DNA of 64,000 bases from Typhlomys cinereus. Its lineage: Eukaryota; Chordata; Mammalia; Rodentia; Platacanthomyidae. The stretch covers positions 1,027,512-1,091,511 of the forward strand of contig JALPQD010000512.1 of assembly GCA_023101885.1 (NCBI GenBank), read 5' to 3'. The position numbers were made by a program, and so were the translations under genes. Shown piece after piece: positions 11,223 through 22,984 of the stretch. A model generated the notes under the pieces. It made no database searches and was not told the origin of the DNA. It worked only from the letters and a program-made list of their open reading frames with translations. Position 1 is the first letter of the stretch; every line of letters begins with the position of its first letter.

Positions 11223-14200
11223 ATGCAGTATTCTCCATTAAAACATCCGCGGCACTTTACATTTGCCGCCTTACGGGCATGTCAACATCTGTGTCTCCTT
11301 TCTATGCGCCTCAGGCCATTTTTCTGAATTGTGTATTACAGCTCCATGTATAATTTTTGTTTGACCTGAATGTCTCCCGCCGGTATTGTCCACCGCTTCT
11401 CTGCGTGCGTTCGTCTCATATCTTTGTGTGACACGCCGACTTTCATGCAACCTCCCCTTGGTGATTGTTATATGCGCTTTCTTTTTTTTTTCTTTTCGTT
11501 TTTTTCTTTTTTTTTTTTCTTTATCATTTTGTCTTGATTCGTGATTTCGCTCACTGGCTGCCTTAGGTCCATGTAGACCGTCTTGCTTATCGCGCATTTT
11601 GTATTCGCCCACAACTCGAAGCCTTTGATCAGGTTGACGCCCTTACAGTTGTCTTTCCAACTGTCCACTCTCTTTTTCATCGTGCGATATCCCACTCTCC
11701 TTGTCAGCATGTTGCAAATCTGCCCTTGGTTCCGTGAATCGTAATTTTGGGGCACCTATTGTCCTAAAAATCCTTAGAACTGTCTGATATGCTTAGCTTC
11801 ACTTCACCGTAAGCCAAAAGTGTGATTTTTTTGACCTAACCCAGTCAATACGTGTGTGGGTATGTAACTGAGAGTATAGTTATAGTGCTCAGCCGTATAG
11901 GTATCACTACAACATATGACCTTTTACTGAGGATAATCCTGGACGTTTGGGACAATGTGCTTAATAGTTGGGGGACTAAGGTTTCTCGTACTGCTTAAAT
12001 TTATGTGAAGTTTGGGCTTAGTGCAACGCTTGCTCTGGCAAGTTGCAGTAGTTTTACTCGAAGATGGGTCATCTGTTCCCTACACTTAGGGAAACTTAAT
12101 ACAAGGCTGTTTTATTTGTCTGTACATCTTTTTCTTTTATTTTATAAACTTGTTGTTTTTTTGTTGTGTAGGTTTGTGCTGTTCATAGTTCTATTTTCGC
12201 GCTTGTTCTAAATGTATGGTTTTCAGGTTCCCCCTTGTGCGTTGAGGTTTCTATTTGGATGGATTTTTCTAGTCACTATCCATTTCCTAAGTGATGCACG
12301 GACTGCACTAATGTTTGGGGATTGTGTTTCAGTATGTTGTAGCCTTAACGCGCTTCGGATATCTGTGGGTTATGAATTCACACTGGTAGCAATCACGGGG
12401 CAACTATGCTGAAATCAGCAGTTACATTGTGTGTGGGCTCTTTCACCATTTATGATTGCATGTATACCGGACGTGCACATGATACTGGCGCAGGAGTGAA
12501 AAGGCATGGATCAAGAGGACATCGACGTTCACGCACGCGGGCATCAAAGGATTCTTTTCAGTGGAACTTGCCGACCTCCTCTATTGTTTATCCTACGGGA
12601 AAGGGGTCGACTCGCTCCGGGGAAATTATGTCACAGTGTGAAATACTCACGACATAATATGTGCGAAGGGGATGTAGAAACTCGGAAAAGATTACTTGAT
12701 TTCGCCCACGGTCGCTGGGGTGTTCTTTTGAAACAAGAGTAGGGTGTGGAGCACAACTTCTTCTGATTGGTAAGTCCCAACGTGTTCGACCTTTAGAGCA
12801 CTTAGTTTTATAACACTTTCTATGAAGTACAACATGAATCTATTCTTTGCATTCGGAAGATTTAGGGCTGCTCCTGAATAGTAGGTTTGCCTTGTTACTG
12901 TGACATGTGACGTGTTATATCGGACTGGTGGGGCACTCTATATTGGTATTTCGTTATTTTTTGTGAGACTGATTGTATGGCTGACCAGTGTACTCGTATT
13001 GTTTGTACCGGGTAATAGCCTTTCAGGATTGCTACTCCTGGGGGGCCCTTCATCCCCTCGTGTCTATCCTCGCTTGTTTGGCCATTATCAAGTTCTTTCA
13101 AATTCAGTTTGTTCTGTTTTAATCTTGTCTTTTCCACAACAGGTCCAATATCACAGTCTGGTCACGCGTGCGGGGAGAAATCGCACTTGGTCGGGAGGTC
13201 GTATGGTCCAGTAGCAATGGCAAGGGATTCCCACACAGCCCCTGGGAGTTCAGGGGGGAGCGGGAAGAGATGAGTACACAGATCTTTATTTAATCGAAAG
13301 TGTTTGGGCTTCTTAGAGTGTCAGTGAGTAATGCAGTGTTGTATTCTGCTCCACCGGAACTCGCCCATAATCATTTGCAGTTACAGGTGTCAAATTGAGA
13401 GGTAGGTATAGATGGGGCGGTACTATTCCCTTGGTCAAATCATCACCTCTGCTTGCTGGTTCTCTATGGGACGTCTGTTTACATCGTTCAAGGGGTTAAT
13501 AGCCAAGCACTCCGCTGGATGGGAGGCCATATCTAGAGCATCCAGAATGATAGGCTAACTTGTCAACCTTTATATTTTATGAAGTTTTATCACAGTGTGT
13601 ACCCCGATAGCAGGGCCGACCTGAGGCCTCTTCCTGCTCTGTCAGAATATTAGTGATGTCGCAATGCTCCTTGTGATGGGGACCCCACCCTCCTATGGGG
13701 ACCATACCCCATATGCACCCCGTTCATGATGATCTAATCATAGAAGGACTCATGACTCCCAAACGTGGAAGGGGCTGTGGGCGCGGAACGATGGGTGGTC
13801 GTCATGGGTGGCGCAGGTAGCCGGTGTAGCCTGTTTAGTGGGGCGCGGCACAGAAAACCGCTTCAGACGTGATCGGTGAGGAACACAAATCGATCCGACA
13901 CAAATTTGCTACTATTAATGTGATGCTTTAATGGTAGGGATCAGCCAGCTCCTTCCATGTCCTAGATGTCAATGGCTGCTCTGGGTGACGGTAATAGAAA
14001 GCTTTTTGATTGTAACCAGGTGGAGTGATTGAGTGGTGTGGGAAATTTGCATAAAGGTATGATACTACAGCGCATATAATTAATAAAAAGTAAAACAATT
14101 TACCCCACTGATAGTGTAGGGTACTACCAACAATGGGGATCAATAGCAGCCTTTCAAAGTTGCTTACCCCATTTTTTATAACAAAACCCAGCGGATCCAT

Positions 14201-17200
14201 ATGGCAGGCGAGCAGACCTTTGTCATGTTATATGTTCGTCTTGTGTGGGTGCGCTACAGTCATGAGTGAATTAAGGACGTGCATTGATATCAAGGCCCCT
14301 GCATGTGAACTGAGAATCAGTGATCATGTCCTGGAATATTTGTTTGGGACCCAAAAGGGTAGTAAGGCATAAGCAGTGCTAAAGGTGTGGGTAACATGGC
14401 AGGGCAAGAGCAAGTCCTCTGGAGGTAGGGTTGGTCTCCGCAGCTAGGGATCTATGTTGCTGTATAGGTCATGTGGCGACAGATAACCTTAGTTATAGAG
14501 TTTTATATTTAAAGCAAAGATATACTATAGTAGGTGAGCCCATGGGGTGCCGAATATTGTCTAGTTTCATAGCTTACATAGGAGGGGGGTCTACATGGTT
14601 TGCCAACAGGAGTCTTTCCCGGATGGGGTTTATGAGAGTCAGCGCTTCATATGTTTCAATCTAGGATCGCCATCCTGACATAATCCTCACCTAAGTGAAG
14701 CGTGTCCCATTCATTTTCTGGTGCGGCTTCTTCCAATTTGTGTCTCAGCGGGAGGTTCCTGGCGTGCTGCAGCCCTGAGTAAACCGACCTTCAGGAGATG
14801 GCAAACAGGACCGTTCAAACATCCCTACAGGGCGACCTAGCCAGAGGTAAGTTCTCGTACTGCCCCTTACCTCCCTTAATCTCTGAAGTTCCAGGGAGAT
14901 GCATCAAAGTGATCGGACGTCGGTGAAAAAATTGATCTGCAGAGTTGGTGGGTAAAGAAGCTACTGAGCAGCACTGATATCTGGGAAGTCTTGTGCGTCG
15001 TGGCATCGAGGTTTGATGAGCCTGACTTATCAATTAGGCTCCAGTCTGAAAGCAGATAAAAACACATATACGAAGGTCTAAGCCTAAACGTCTCGTAGCT
15101 ATGCGTAAAAAATGAGGTGTACGCTTCTCTGCATGGAAAAGCCCGGAGAGAAGGTAACTGAACTTAATAGGTATACCTGTCTCCTCTAGGTAGGCTCAAC
15201 TCCGTCACAGCGTCGCATCTACAGATTGTCTTGATATGATTTTGTGGAGAACAATCTCAATCCAATATTTCGTCTTTTTCTGGTATTCTCCGCTCAGTGT
15301 GCCTGGCGTCTTGGGGGACATAGGGGAACGTCTAATCCGCAACTGCCCGGGAAACATATGCCTTTTCCTTAATGCGAACAGTGTAGAACATTGATCTTTA
15401 GGTAGCCTCGCGCCTAGAGGTAGCCACTGTCTGATTAACTCGACGAGCCAGACTTGAAGGTGGCATGAACGCTCGTCGTCGATAGGCGAGGCACAGCACT
15501 TTCGGTTCTTCTCTTTGCTCTTGGATTAACTTTTTAAGTTGTCAGTTGCATTTCTCCTCTGACACGCCCCGTTTGAACTTAAAAGCCAGCAGTTTCGGAC
15601 ACAAGAGCAAAGAAATTAACGTCATAACCAACTATCAAGACAGTAGTGTTCTGGCGCTTTATATCTACGGCATATGTCTCTGGCGAACTAATTCGCGGGC
15701 CGATCAGATGACATGCCCAGCTGTTTGGTCCATGTTTGTGATTCGCCTCATCGCGCCAACTCACTATTTTTTTTCCCCAGGGATAGCGAAAGGCCTTCAA
15801 GTTTGTAGTTGGGCATATGTTGTGTATTTACCTCCGTCCCTCAGATTCAATCACTCTTTCCTTATTCTGATTCTTCTCCTCCTTTTTTTGACAACTTTAC
15901 CGCTTTGTATCCTCAGGTCCCCCCCCTTACGTTAGGCCAAACTGTTTGCCAAATGCTAAACAGGCCCCAATGCCCGTGCGTTTCCCCCCCCCGCCCTGCG
16001 CCTTTCCTGATACTCCCTCTATGGTTGGGCTTACCGTGCTTCCATTGACGTCCTCTCTCCTTTGTTTTCACGGGACTTTTTTGGTGTTTTTGGCTCGTTG
16101 GCGGCTTCTTGATCCTCGTGTTCCCTTCGCTCCCTCCGCGTCGCCCCCGGGCGCTTTCCTCGCCCCTGCTCCCCTTTAGCCCGCCGCTTTTGTCCCCCCG
16201 GGCCCGGCGCTTCCTCCCTCCCCCGGCGAACATGCGGACATGCGAGCTAGTATCGAGTGCTCGGAGTAATGGAATGAGACATAAGAGAGACTAACGTGTG
16301 CAACGCAGCGCCCCTTCCCGTGCGAGAGCGAAGGAGGAGAGACAGAGAGAGTAAGAGAGATCGAAGAGGAGGAGACGGAGAGGCGCGACTGGATGGGATT
16401 GAAAATGTTTCTTAAAAGCTTTGTCGAGTGACTGCGTTGTCATTTATTATCAGTACTCTGTATAGGTGGCTTTGTTGCATGTTTGGGAAGAATCTGGAAA
16501 AACAACCCGTAAGAACAGATGGACATTTCTTGCTGGTCCTATTGAGATTAACTCCCGGCACGATTAAGTAAGAAAGGAAAACGTACATATTTCTCGAGAA
16601 TACAAAAAAGTTGGGATTCATAACACACCTTAGTATGTTAGTGTAGGAAGCTCTTAATAATTCTTTCTTCTATTTTTACGTCCTGCCCCCGTGTATTTTA
16701 AAAAACTGGCATGTCCATTACCTTTTCTCACACTTGCCTCGGAATGAAACACTTTGAACGTGGCCCTCTAGATTTTGTCTGCTGAAACCAGATTCACAAC
16801 ATGTAATACTACAGAGAATAGGAAATATGACGAACCCACTATGAACACATAGAATACTGGCCAAGTGGCAGCGGTATCCAATTTGAACTCACAATACTGT
16901 CTTTACAATTCACTCTTGTGACAGGATGTAATTAGATGACCCTTTTGGGATACGACTTGTATTCATTTGAAATACAAAAAATTCATATTAGTTCAGTTCC
17001 CGCGTTAGCTTGTTAATTTAGAAATAACATTTCAAAGCCTAGATTTACACCTTTAACACGCATGAGTAACCCACAATCAAATGCCTATTTCATACACTTT
17101 TCATTTTGTGTATTGTCATAGAGAAATATAATGGTCGTTACACTATTTTTTTTTAGCCAAGGAAAAACATGTTTCCATAATCCATAGGTTTACCAGTTCT

Positions 17201-19200
17201 AAAAATCTTGGGGTATGATCCATAAGGGGTTATCAAAAACGCCGCTTACATTGTAACAAAAATTACCCCTAGCACGCATCAATGCACATGTATGGCATGC
17301 TAGGTTCGGAGGCATATTTTAGCACATCTTGGAGTTCCTCTGTGAAATGCGTGCGGCCCATTTCTTATAAAGTAACAGAGACGCGGAGCTAAACGTGACA
17401 CATGACGAAATGGAAGCTTCGACCCGCAAATATCTGGTTTGTGGGCAACTTCCAGTTCATAATCCCCTGGCCGTACAACCTATGAGTTGGTTCTCATCAT
17501 CGGTGTGATTCAAGTACTTGCAACCTTGGCCGCTTTGAGTGAGGGCATCATCTTTGTCAAACTGCGTGGTGATGAGCATCGTTTTGAACCGATCGTCTGT
17601 TAACAACGAATAATTAAGTGTGGCATTGCGGTCTAAATTCAAGAAGGTCCATTGATCAGGAAGTCCAACCGTGAAGTGGTGACAAACAGAAAAAGTGAAG
17701 GATAGGGGCCACCTGCTCACCTTCAGGTGTATAAGCACCAGAACACAAACCAGTGGAAGGGGTACAATGTCCTCAAACCTTACCAGAGAGGGTGTGCTAT
17801 CGACAAAAAAGGTAAGACACCCAAGTTTCAAGCTGCCTGTGTTGCCAAACACCCGGGCCAGCTGGGCACATAGAGTGAGGGTGTGTGGGACGTTCTGGAG
17901 ATCGAGATTGAGGCCAGGTCCACCGCAGACCAGAGTCACCACCGACAGGTCCTGGGTATCAGGTGAGGATGAGCAGAGATGGAGGCTGTCATAGACTCAT
18001 TTTATTTAGGAAGTGTTGGGTGGCTATGGGTCATGGTGGGTCCATCACTCTGGTGTTGCCAGCGCTTCGCTCAGGAGGGGACAGCCACTAGTACATGTTA
18101 GGTTACTGTGTTTCGGCTGCAGGCAGTTTGACAACGATTGGCCACAGCTTTCCTGGAGGCTGTTATACTTCCCATCTGCAGGGTTCTCCGCTATTGGGAC
18201 CGTCTGGGTGGACATTCGTCTTAGTTGTTTTCAGGCGTTCTGTGAAGCCAGACCTCCTGGATCTTCAGGAGGCCTGGGTAGGGGCGCCTGAATCAGTATG
18301 CCACCAATCAAGAGCATAGATTGGACAAACCAGGCCTTCCCACCTTCAACAAGCCCGCGTGTCCTCTGTACAAGCATTTGCCAGTCTCTTGATGTCAGCA
18401 AAGATTCCCACGGTTCCATGACTGTTCACACTCATTGGAATCATCCATCCATTATATTCATTTAAGTTTCCAATCCAATCTTTGATCTTTAAGTATGCTC
18501 TAGGACTAGTACGCTGTGAATTGTCACATTGTCCTGATGTGATCATGGCAATTGATTTGTGAGTGGACATTTTGCAACATGCTGCCAGTATATTTAGGGT
18601 GTCAATATCTGATCGTACCAATAGTCTACTGAGTAGAGCCGCGGGACACATACAAAACTCCCCTTAGTCATAGCAAATACCAAGTGACTATACCTAGAAC
18701 TTATCCCCATAACGTTTTTTCTGTTAAATCATTGAGGGTAAACACTCAGTGAACATACCCAGAAATCAAATAGCATTGGGTGTTGTTGCAGATCTCCTGC
18801 ATTTGTGCTATAATGATCATAAAATGGCCTTCTAAGGAACCCAAGTGACTTTATTCTCGTCTACTAGTTCTGGCTACAGCTTCTCCGTCCCCAACCTTAT
18901 GGGGAGCATTGCACCAACCCAGGGCTGAAGTGTATTGCGCCCCACATATGCACACACCATAAACCGAGCGCAGAGATCTGCAATCCTTACGCGACACACT
19001 CTGGTCGTCCAATTGACCTCTTAATGATGCCACCTTATCCCCCACCGCTCTCGTATTTCTACTCACTTGTTCTTTCCCAGTCACACATATTCTTCACCCC
19101 TCAAGCCTTGATCTCTTCCCTTTTCCGCTCATCTCTTACGATGGCGCGGGGCACCACCCTATTCCCCAAATGTGCCCGTGTTCAACCCTCAACCATCAAG
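11223..19200. other. Noisy, apparently uncorrected copy of 42600-50150
   Basis: Matches to the right arm are interrupted every few bases by substitutions and indels, and C or G runs appear that the other arm lacks (for example 15910-16230). This pattern is unlike neutral divergence and like uncorrected single-molecule reads next to a gap. Every open frame here, such as 17457-17942 and 15546-15935, should be ignored. The sequence underneath is an LTR retrotransposon and old L1, minus strand. Confidence 0.8.
13150..18290 (-). mobile_element. Noisy mirror of the LTR retrotransposon at 43483-48212
   Basis: The 5' LTR mirror is at about 17840-18290. It holds the reversed AATAAA/TATA block near 17990 and the primer-binding area near 17820. 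The 3' LTR mirror is at about 13150-13560. The internal part is about 400 bases longer than on the right, probably error insertions. It is listed because an annotation pipeline could count it as a second element. Confidence 0.75.
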
Positions 19201-19215
19201 TTGGACATCTGTATC
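18850..19215 (-). mobile_element. hAT-like (URR1-like) repeat, mirror of 42585-42985
   Basis: Noisy reverse complement of the element at 42585-42985. It ends in the string that reads TTGACATCTGTATCTAAC near 19200. Confidence 0.5.
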
Positions 19216-19224
19216 TAACTATGA

Positions 19225-19470
19225 CGGGTCTTCCTTGTTTGCTCATCCATTTATTTATTGAGGCAGCGTGTTTTTGAATCTGAGGTTACAGTTTCTGGCT
19301 AGTCTACCAATGTGGCCTGGGAATTCCCTGTCGCTGCCACTTTTACAGTGGCTGTCACAAACCTGCCCTAATTTTATGTGGGTTCTGCAGAGATCCTAAC
19401 TCTGGCTTCACTATCATATGGGAAATGCTCTCTCTACTGTGTCATCCCCAGCTCTAAGTCATATTTTCTG
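19225..19470 (-). mobile_element. B4-like SINE, mirror of 42335-42560
   Basis: Reverse complement of the right-arm element, now nearly clean sequence. From here towards the centre the left arm becomes readable. Confidence 0.55.
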
Positions 19471-20187
19471 CAATTGTTACTCTACTTTAGTAGAATAAAA
19501 CTATAAAACAAAGAAAAATGTTTTGCTACATTAGCAACAGACTCAGAATTTAGTGCTAAATCTTACTTGGAAGGTCAGATCCATTTCATCATCTGTATCC
19601 TAGAATGCCAATTTGAAGATGGGAGCTAAAGATAGATTTGTGGAACTCATGGGCCACTTACTCTGACACAGACTTATAAATAACAGTTAAATCCACTTCA
19701 AAGAAGGTGGAAGGAAAGAGCTTGACACCTAAGTTGTCTTATGATCCCCACACATGTGCCATAGCACAAACGACCCTCCCCACACATTATGAGTGCTATA
19801 TACATACACATAAACATAAAAACAGCATGCAATATATATTGCATACTCCGCAAAGAAGTTGAAGCTTCTACCTGCAGAGCAACCTAGAGTGTAGTTGGAG
19901 ATGCAGAACAATTGGATGCAGGCTGGGATGGCGGTAAGTGAGAGTCAACGTGCTTCATAGAAACACTGCTTGAGCAACTTTGAGTGTGAAGAGGGACTGA
20001 AATTTCCCAGAATCTTTATACCACCACAACTACATGATGACACAGAAAGATGGGCATCAAACTACAGGGTAGATTTTCATTTGCTGGACTCTTGACTTAT
20101 TCAACAATTTTTTATGAACTTATTATTACTTATAATGTTTTATATGTGTTGAAGTGTTTAAGTTATTGACCTGTAAATCTTATCCTT

Positions 20188-20206
20188 AAGATTTTAAAAT
20201 ATGAGG
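20188..20206. other. Empty SINE target site
   Basis: The 19-base target that flanks the right-arm SINE as a duplication (41244-41262 and 41562-41580) occurs here once, on the opposite strand, with no SINE. The flanks on both sides match the right arm. This is the pre-insertion state. Confidence 0.9.
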
Positions 20207-20344
20207 ATTGACTTTGAGGTAGAACATCTTAAAATTAATCTTATGAGATCAATTTTAAGTTTTGAATTAATAAAATTAAGTATTTATATTATAGATAAAC
20301 TTAATACCTGTAAGGACAAGGATTGAAGATTCAGTTTAAAAGTG

Positions 20345-20705
20345 ATATTTTTTGTGTCATGACAAGGGTTAAATGTGGTAGATACAAGGGTCTATTTGAC
20401 ACTTGAAGATTTGAGGCTTTGGGCACATTAGTAGAGAATACGTAGTGAATTAAGTCCAGCATGCAAACTGTAGGACATTGTCTAGTTGATAGTGAAGGTC
20501 CAGCCCACGGTGGGTGGACTAGTCCCTGAGAAATAATGATGTACTGGAATGTTTGAAAAATTAGCATCCTTATTTCATCCACTTTCGGTGGCAAATGAAA
20601 ATTGTCCCTCTCTCGCAATAGTGGATATTTTGTGCCTAGTTCCTCTGTTCAAGGTGTTTGGTGTGAACTCTTTTTCCAAACTGGACAACTGTAAATCAAA
20701 ATAAA
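20345..20705 (+). mobile_element. hAT-like (URR1-like) repeat, mirror of 40735-41065
   Basis: Contains the blocks GGGCACATTAGTAGAGAA, GGTCCAGCCCACGGTGGGTGG and a terminal AATAAACACC. These recur in the same order at 42585-42985 and 61490-61975. The pattern fits rodent non-autonomous hAT elements of the URR1 type; the family name is from memory and uncertain. Confidence 0.5.
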
Positions 20706-20967
20706 CACCCTTTTTCCTCATGTTGTTTTTGTTGTGAATTTATCAGCAAACAATGCAGGCAAACTGCTTTAATTATGATCAAACCTTGCAGGAGATTCAT
20801 GATCATGGAAGAAAATAGATTCCCATGACGTCCAGAACTCAGGGAAAAGGCCAGCTTGAGGCCAGGCAGAGATTGTTGCCAAAAGAAGGCTCTAGGGTCC
20901 TTCTGATTTTGAGAAATCACTTTACATCACTGTGGCTCACTATCCTCAGAATAATAGAAACCGAATC

Positions 20968-21032
20968 TCTCTCTCTTCTCTCTCTCTCTGCTCTCTCTCT
21001 CTCTATCATCTCCATCTCTCTCCCTCTCTTTC
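20968..21032. repeat. CT-rich microsatellite (mirror of the GA tract at 40392-40468)
   Basis: A run of CTCTCT interrupted by a few other bases. Its length differs from the mirrored tract, as expected for a microsatellite or for read error. Confidence 0.85.
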
Positions 21033-22708
21033 ATTATTCTTAACTCTGCTCAGTAAAACAATGCTTTAGGATACTACCTTGAGTTTTTCTCTCCTCTCAT
21101 CTCTTGACCTGGATATTGTTTTTAAACTCGTTTTTCCTCACATAGCATTGGAAAATTGTTTTAATTTCAGTCCTGCACTCGTCAATACATTCCTTTGCTT
21201 AGTTTGCCTGGCAGAGGCTATTTTTCAATGTTTGAGAAAGGAAATGCTTATTTATACAAGTCTGGCCTCAAGTCCTGTCACAGGTTCCCATTGCTGCAGT
21301 TACAGTTATATCTGTGAGTTGCATGTTCTGCACTCTAACAGCTTTGAGCCAGAGAACACAGTGCAACACACATTAGCAGCACACCATTACGGAAAAGGAA
21401 CTCTGTCTTTGCATTACTCTTTCCTTGTCTTTGTTCAATTATGTGTAGGGTCCTGAGCCATTTTGGACCTACATCATGACAGATTGCACCATATGTTTAC
21501 CCCAGTTAGTGGCAGTTCAAAGAGTCAACAGCAACCACTTACCTGAACTCACTCTTAGGCATGCCATACCCTACGAAATAAAGTTCAGACATTTGTGAGT
21601 TATGTCAATCAGTGACTTTTCCTTTTTTGTTCTTTTTCATTGTTCATGAATATGAGTGGGAAGGGGGTTCATGTGTGTTCATGTCTCAAGTGTGTGGGTG
21701 CATTTACACATGTGTGTATGTATGTGGAGTTAAAGATTGATACCAGGATCACAATGCATTGCCCTTCTGCCTCATTTTTACTTATTGCTCTGTAATCCAA
21801 TTCACAATTTACCAATACAGAGGCATGGACAGCAATTTGCTTTCAGGATTCCTAGTCTGTGCTATTCAAGGCCAGAATTGCCAGTGGTGTATAAAACCCA
21901 CTTGTCATTTTATATGGAACTGTGGGTCCCACCTTCATCCCTTTGCTGTGTGCCTTAGCTACTGAACCTCTCTTTTCCAAGGTAATTTAATAAGTAGTGA
22001 AAAAATTCTTTCCACAAGTTCCTCAAGTTGTTTTTCCTTGATCTTTGATGTACTCTTACCTCATGAAGGACGAGGCTCGGTCAGATACACTGCTATGTCC
22101 TCATGGTCAAGTCTTATAGTGTCTACTTGATCAATGTTCCAAACTGGAATGATCCCATACACAGCCCTCTTCTCTGAATTTCATCATACATGTGACTTCT
22201 CAGAGTGCTCAGAAAGAGCCTTGATTTTGAGTCAATGATATCTGGGATTCAGACAGACCCCTTCCTAAAGAAGCCCACAGATCAAACTTCTCACTCAAAA
22301 TACAAGTACTTCCACAGCTTCCAGTGGTATTCGTAATAATGTACCTTTAGTCCCAGCTAAGTTTCAAGATATCTGTGCATGAACAACAGACACTTGAAGG
22401 ATATGGTAACAAATGCTCAGTCCTAGGCTAATCCAGTGTGTAGATGGAAGTCCCTGAATGAAGAATACCTTTAGTAAGGACTCTGGTTTCATTTGTAAAA
22501 TTTTATAATATTAACATTTTTTCTGGAATTTTTTGTCACCTTGCAACAGAGAACTCATTATGGACAAACAGAGAGATCAACAGTTTTCTGAAACTACTAG
22601 TCACTGTCTCTGAACCAACACTAAGTCCAACTGCCATTGTGGCCTAGTGTCAAAGTAGAAATTAAGGAGGTCAAGTGATCATTGTAATTGCAACTCCACT
22701 TCTCTTAC

Positions 22709-22800
22709 TGTGTGGTGTGTGTGTGGTGTGTGTGTGTGGTGCGTGTGCGTGTGCGTGTGCGTGTGTGTGTGCATGTGCATGCATGTGTGAGTGCGTGTGG
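22709..22800. repeat. GT/GC-rich microsatellite (mirror of 38577-38672)
   Basis: Alternating TG and CG dinucleotides over about 90 bases. The mirrored tract on the right differs slightly in length. Confidence 0.85.
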
Positions 22801-22984
22801 TACCTGATCCACACTGCTAATCATCTGTATTCATTTTCCCAATTCTGGATGTCCACTTGAGAAGCAACTTTCAAGGAGCAGGCAGGTAGTGGGAGCATAT
22901 TTACTGAGACTGTTATAAATCACATGGACAGAACATGAACTCTGAGTGCTGGTGCATTTTGATTGTATCATGAATATACTTTGC

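Noticed and set aside
11468..11755. Lysine-rich frames near the gap
   Set aside because: They come from T-rich runs in the noisy copy (about 49620-49930 on the right), which do not encode them.
15546..16294. Several overlapping frames and a C-rich, apparently GC-skewed island
   Set aside because: The mirror at about 45300-45990 is ordinary T/C-rich sequence. The long C runs appear only in the noisy copy.
17457..17942. 161-codon minus-strand open frame
   Set aside because: It lies in the noisy mirror of an LTR leader (about 43830-44290), and the clean arm has no such frame. It arises from read errors.
22709..22800. CRISPR-like or regular repeat array
   Set aside because: Simple TG/CG dinucleotide repeat without spacers, in a mammalian genome.
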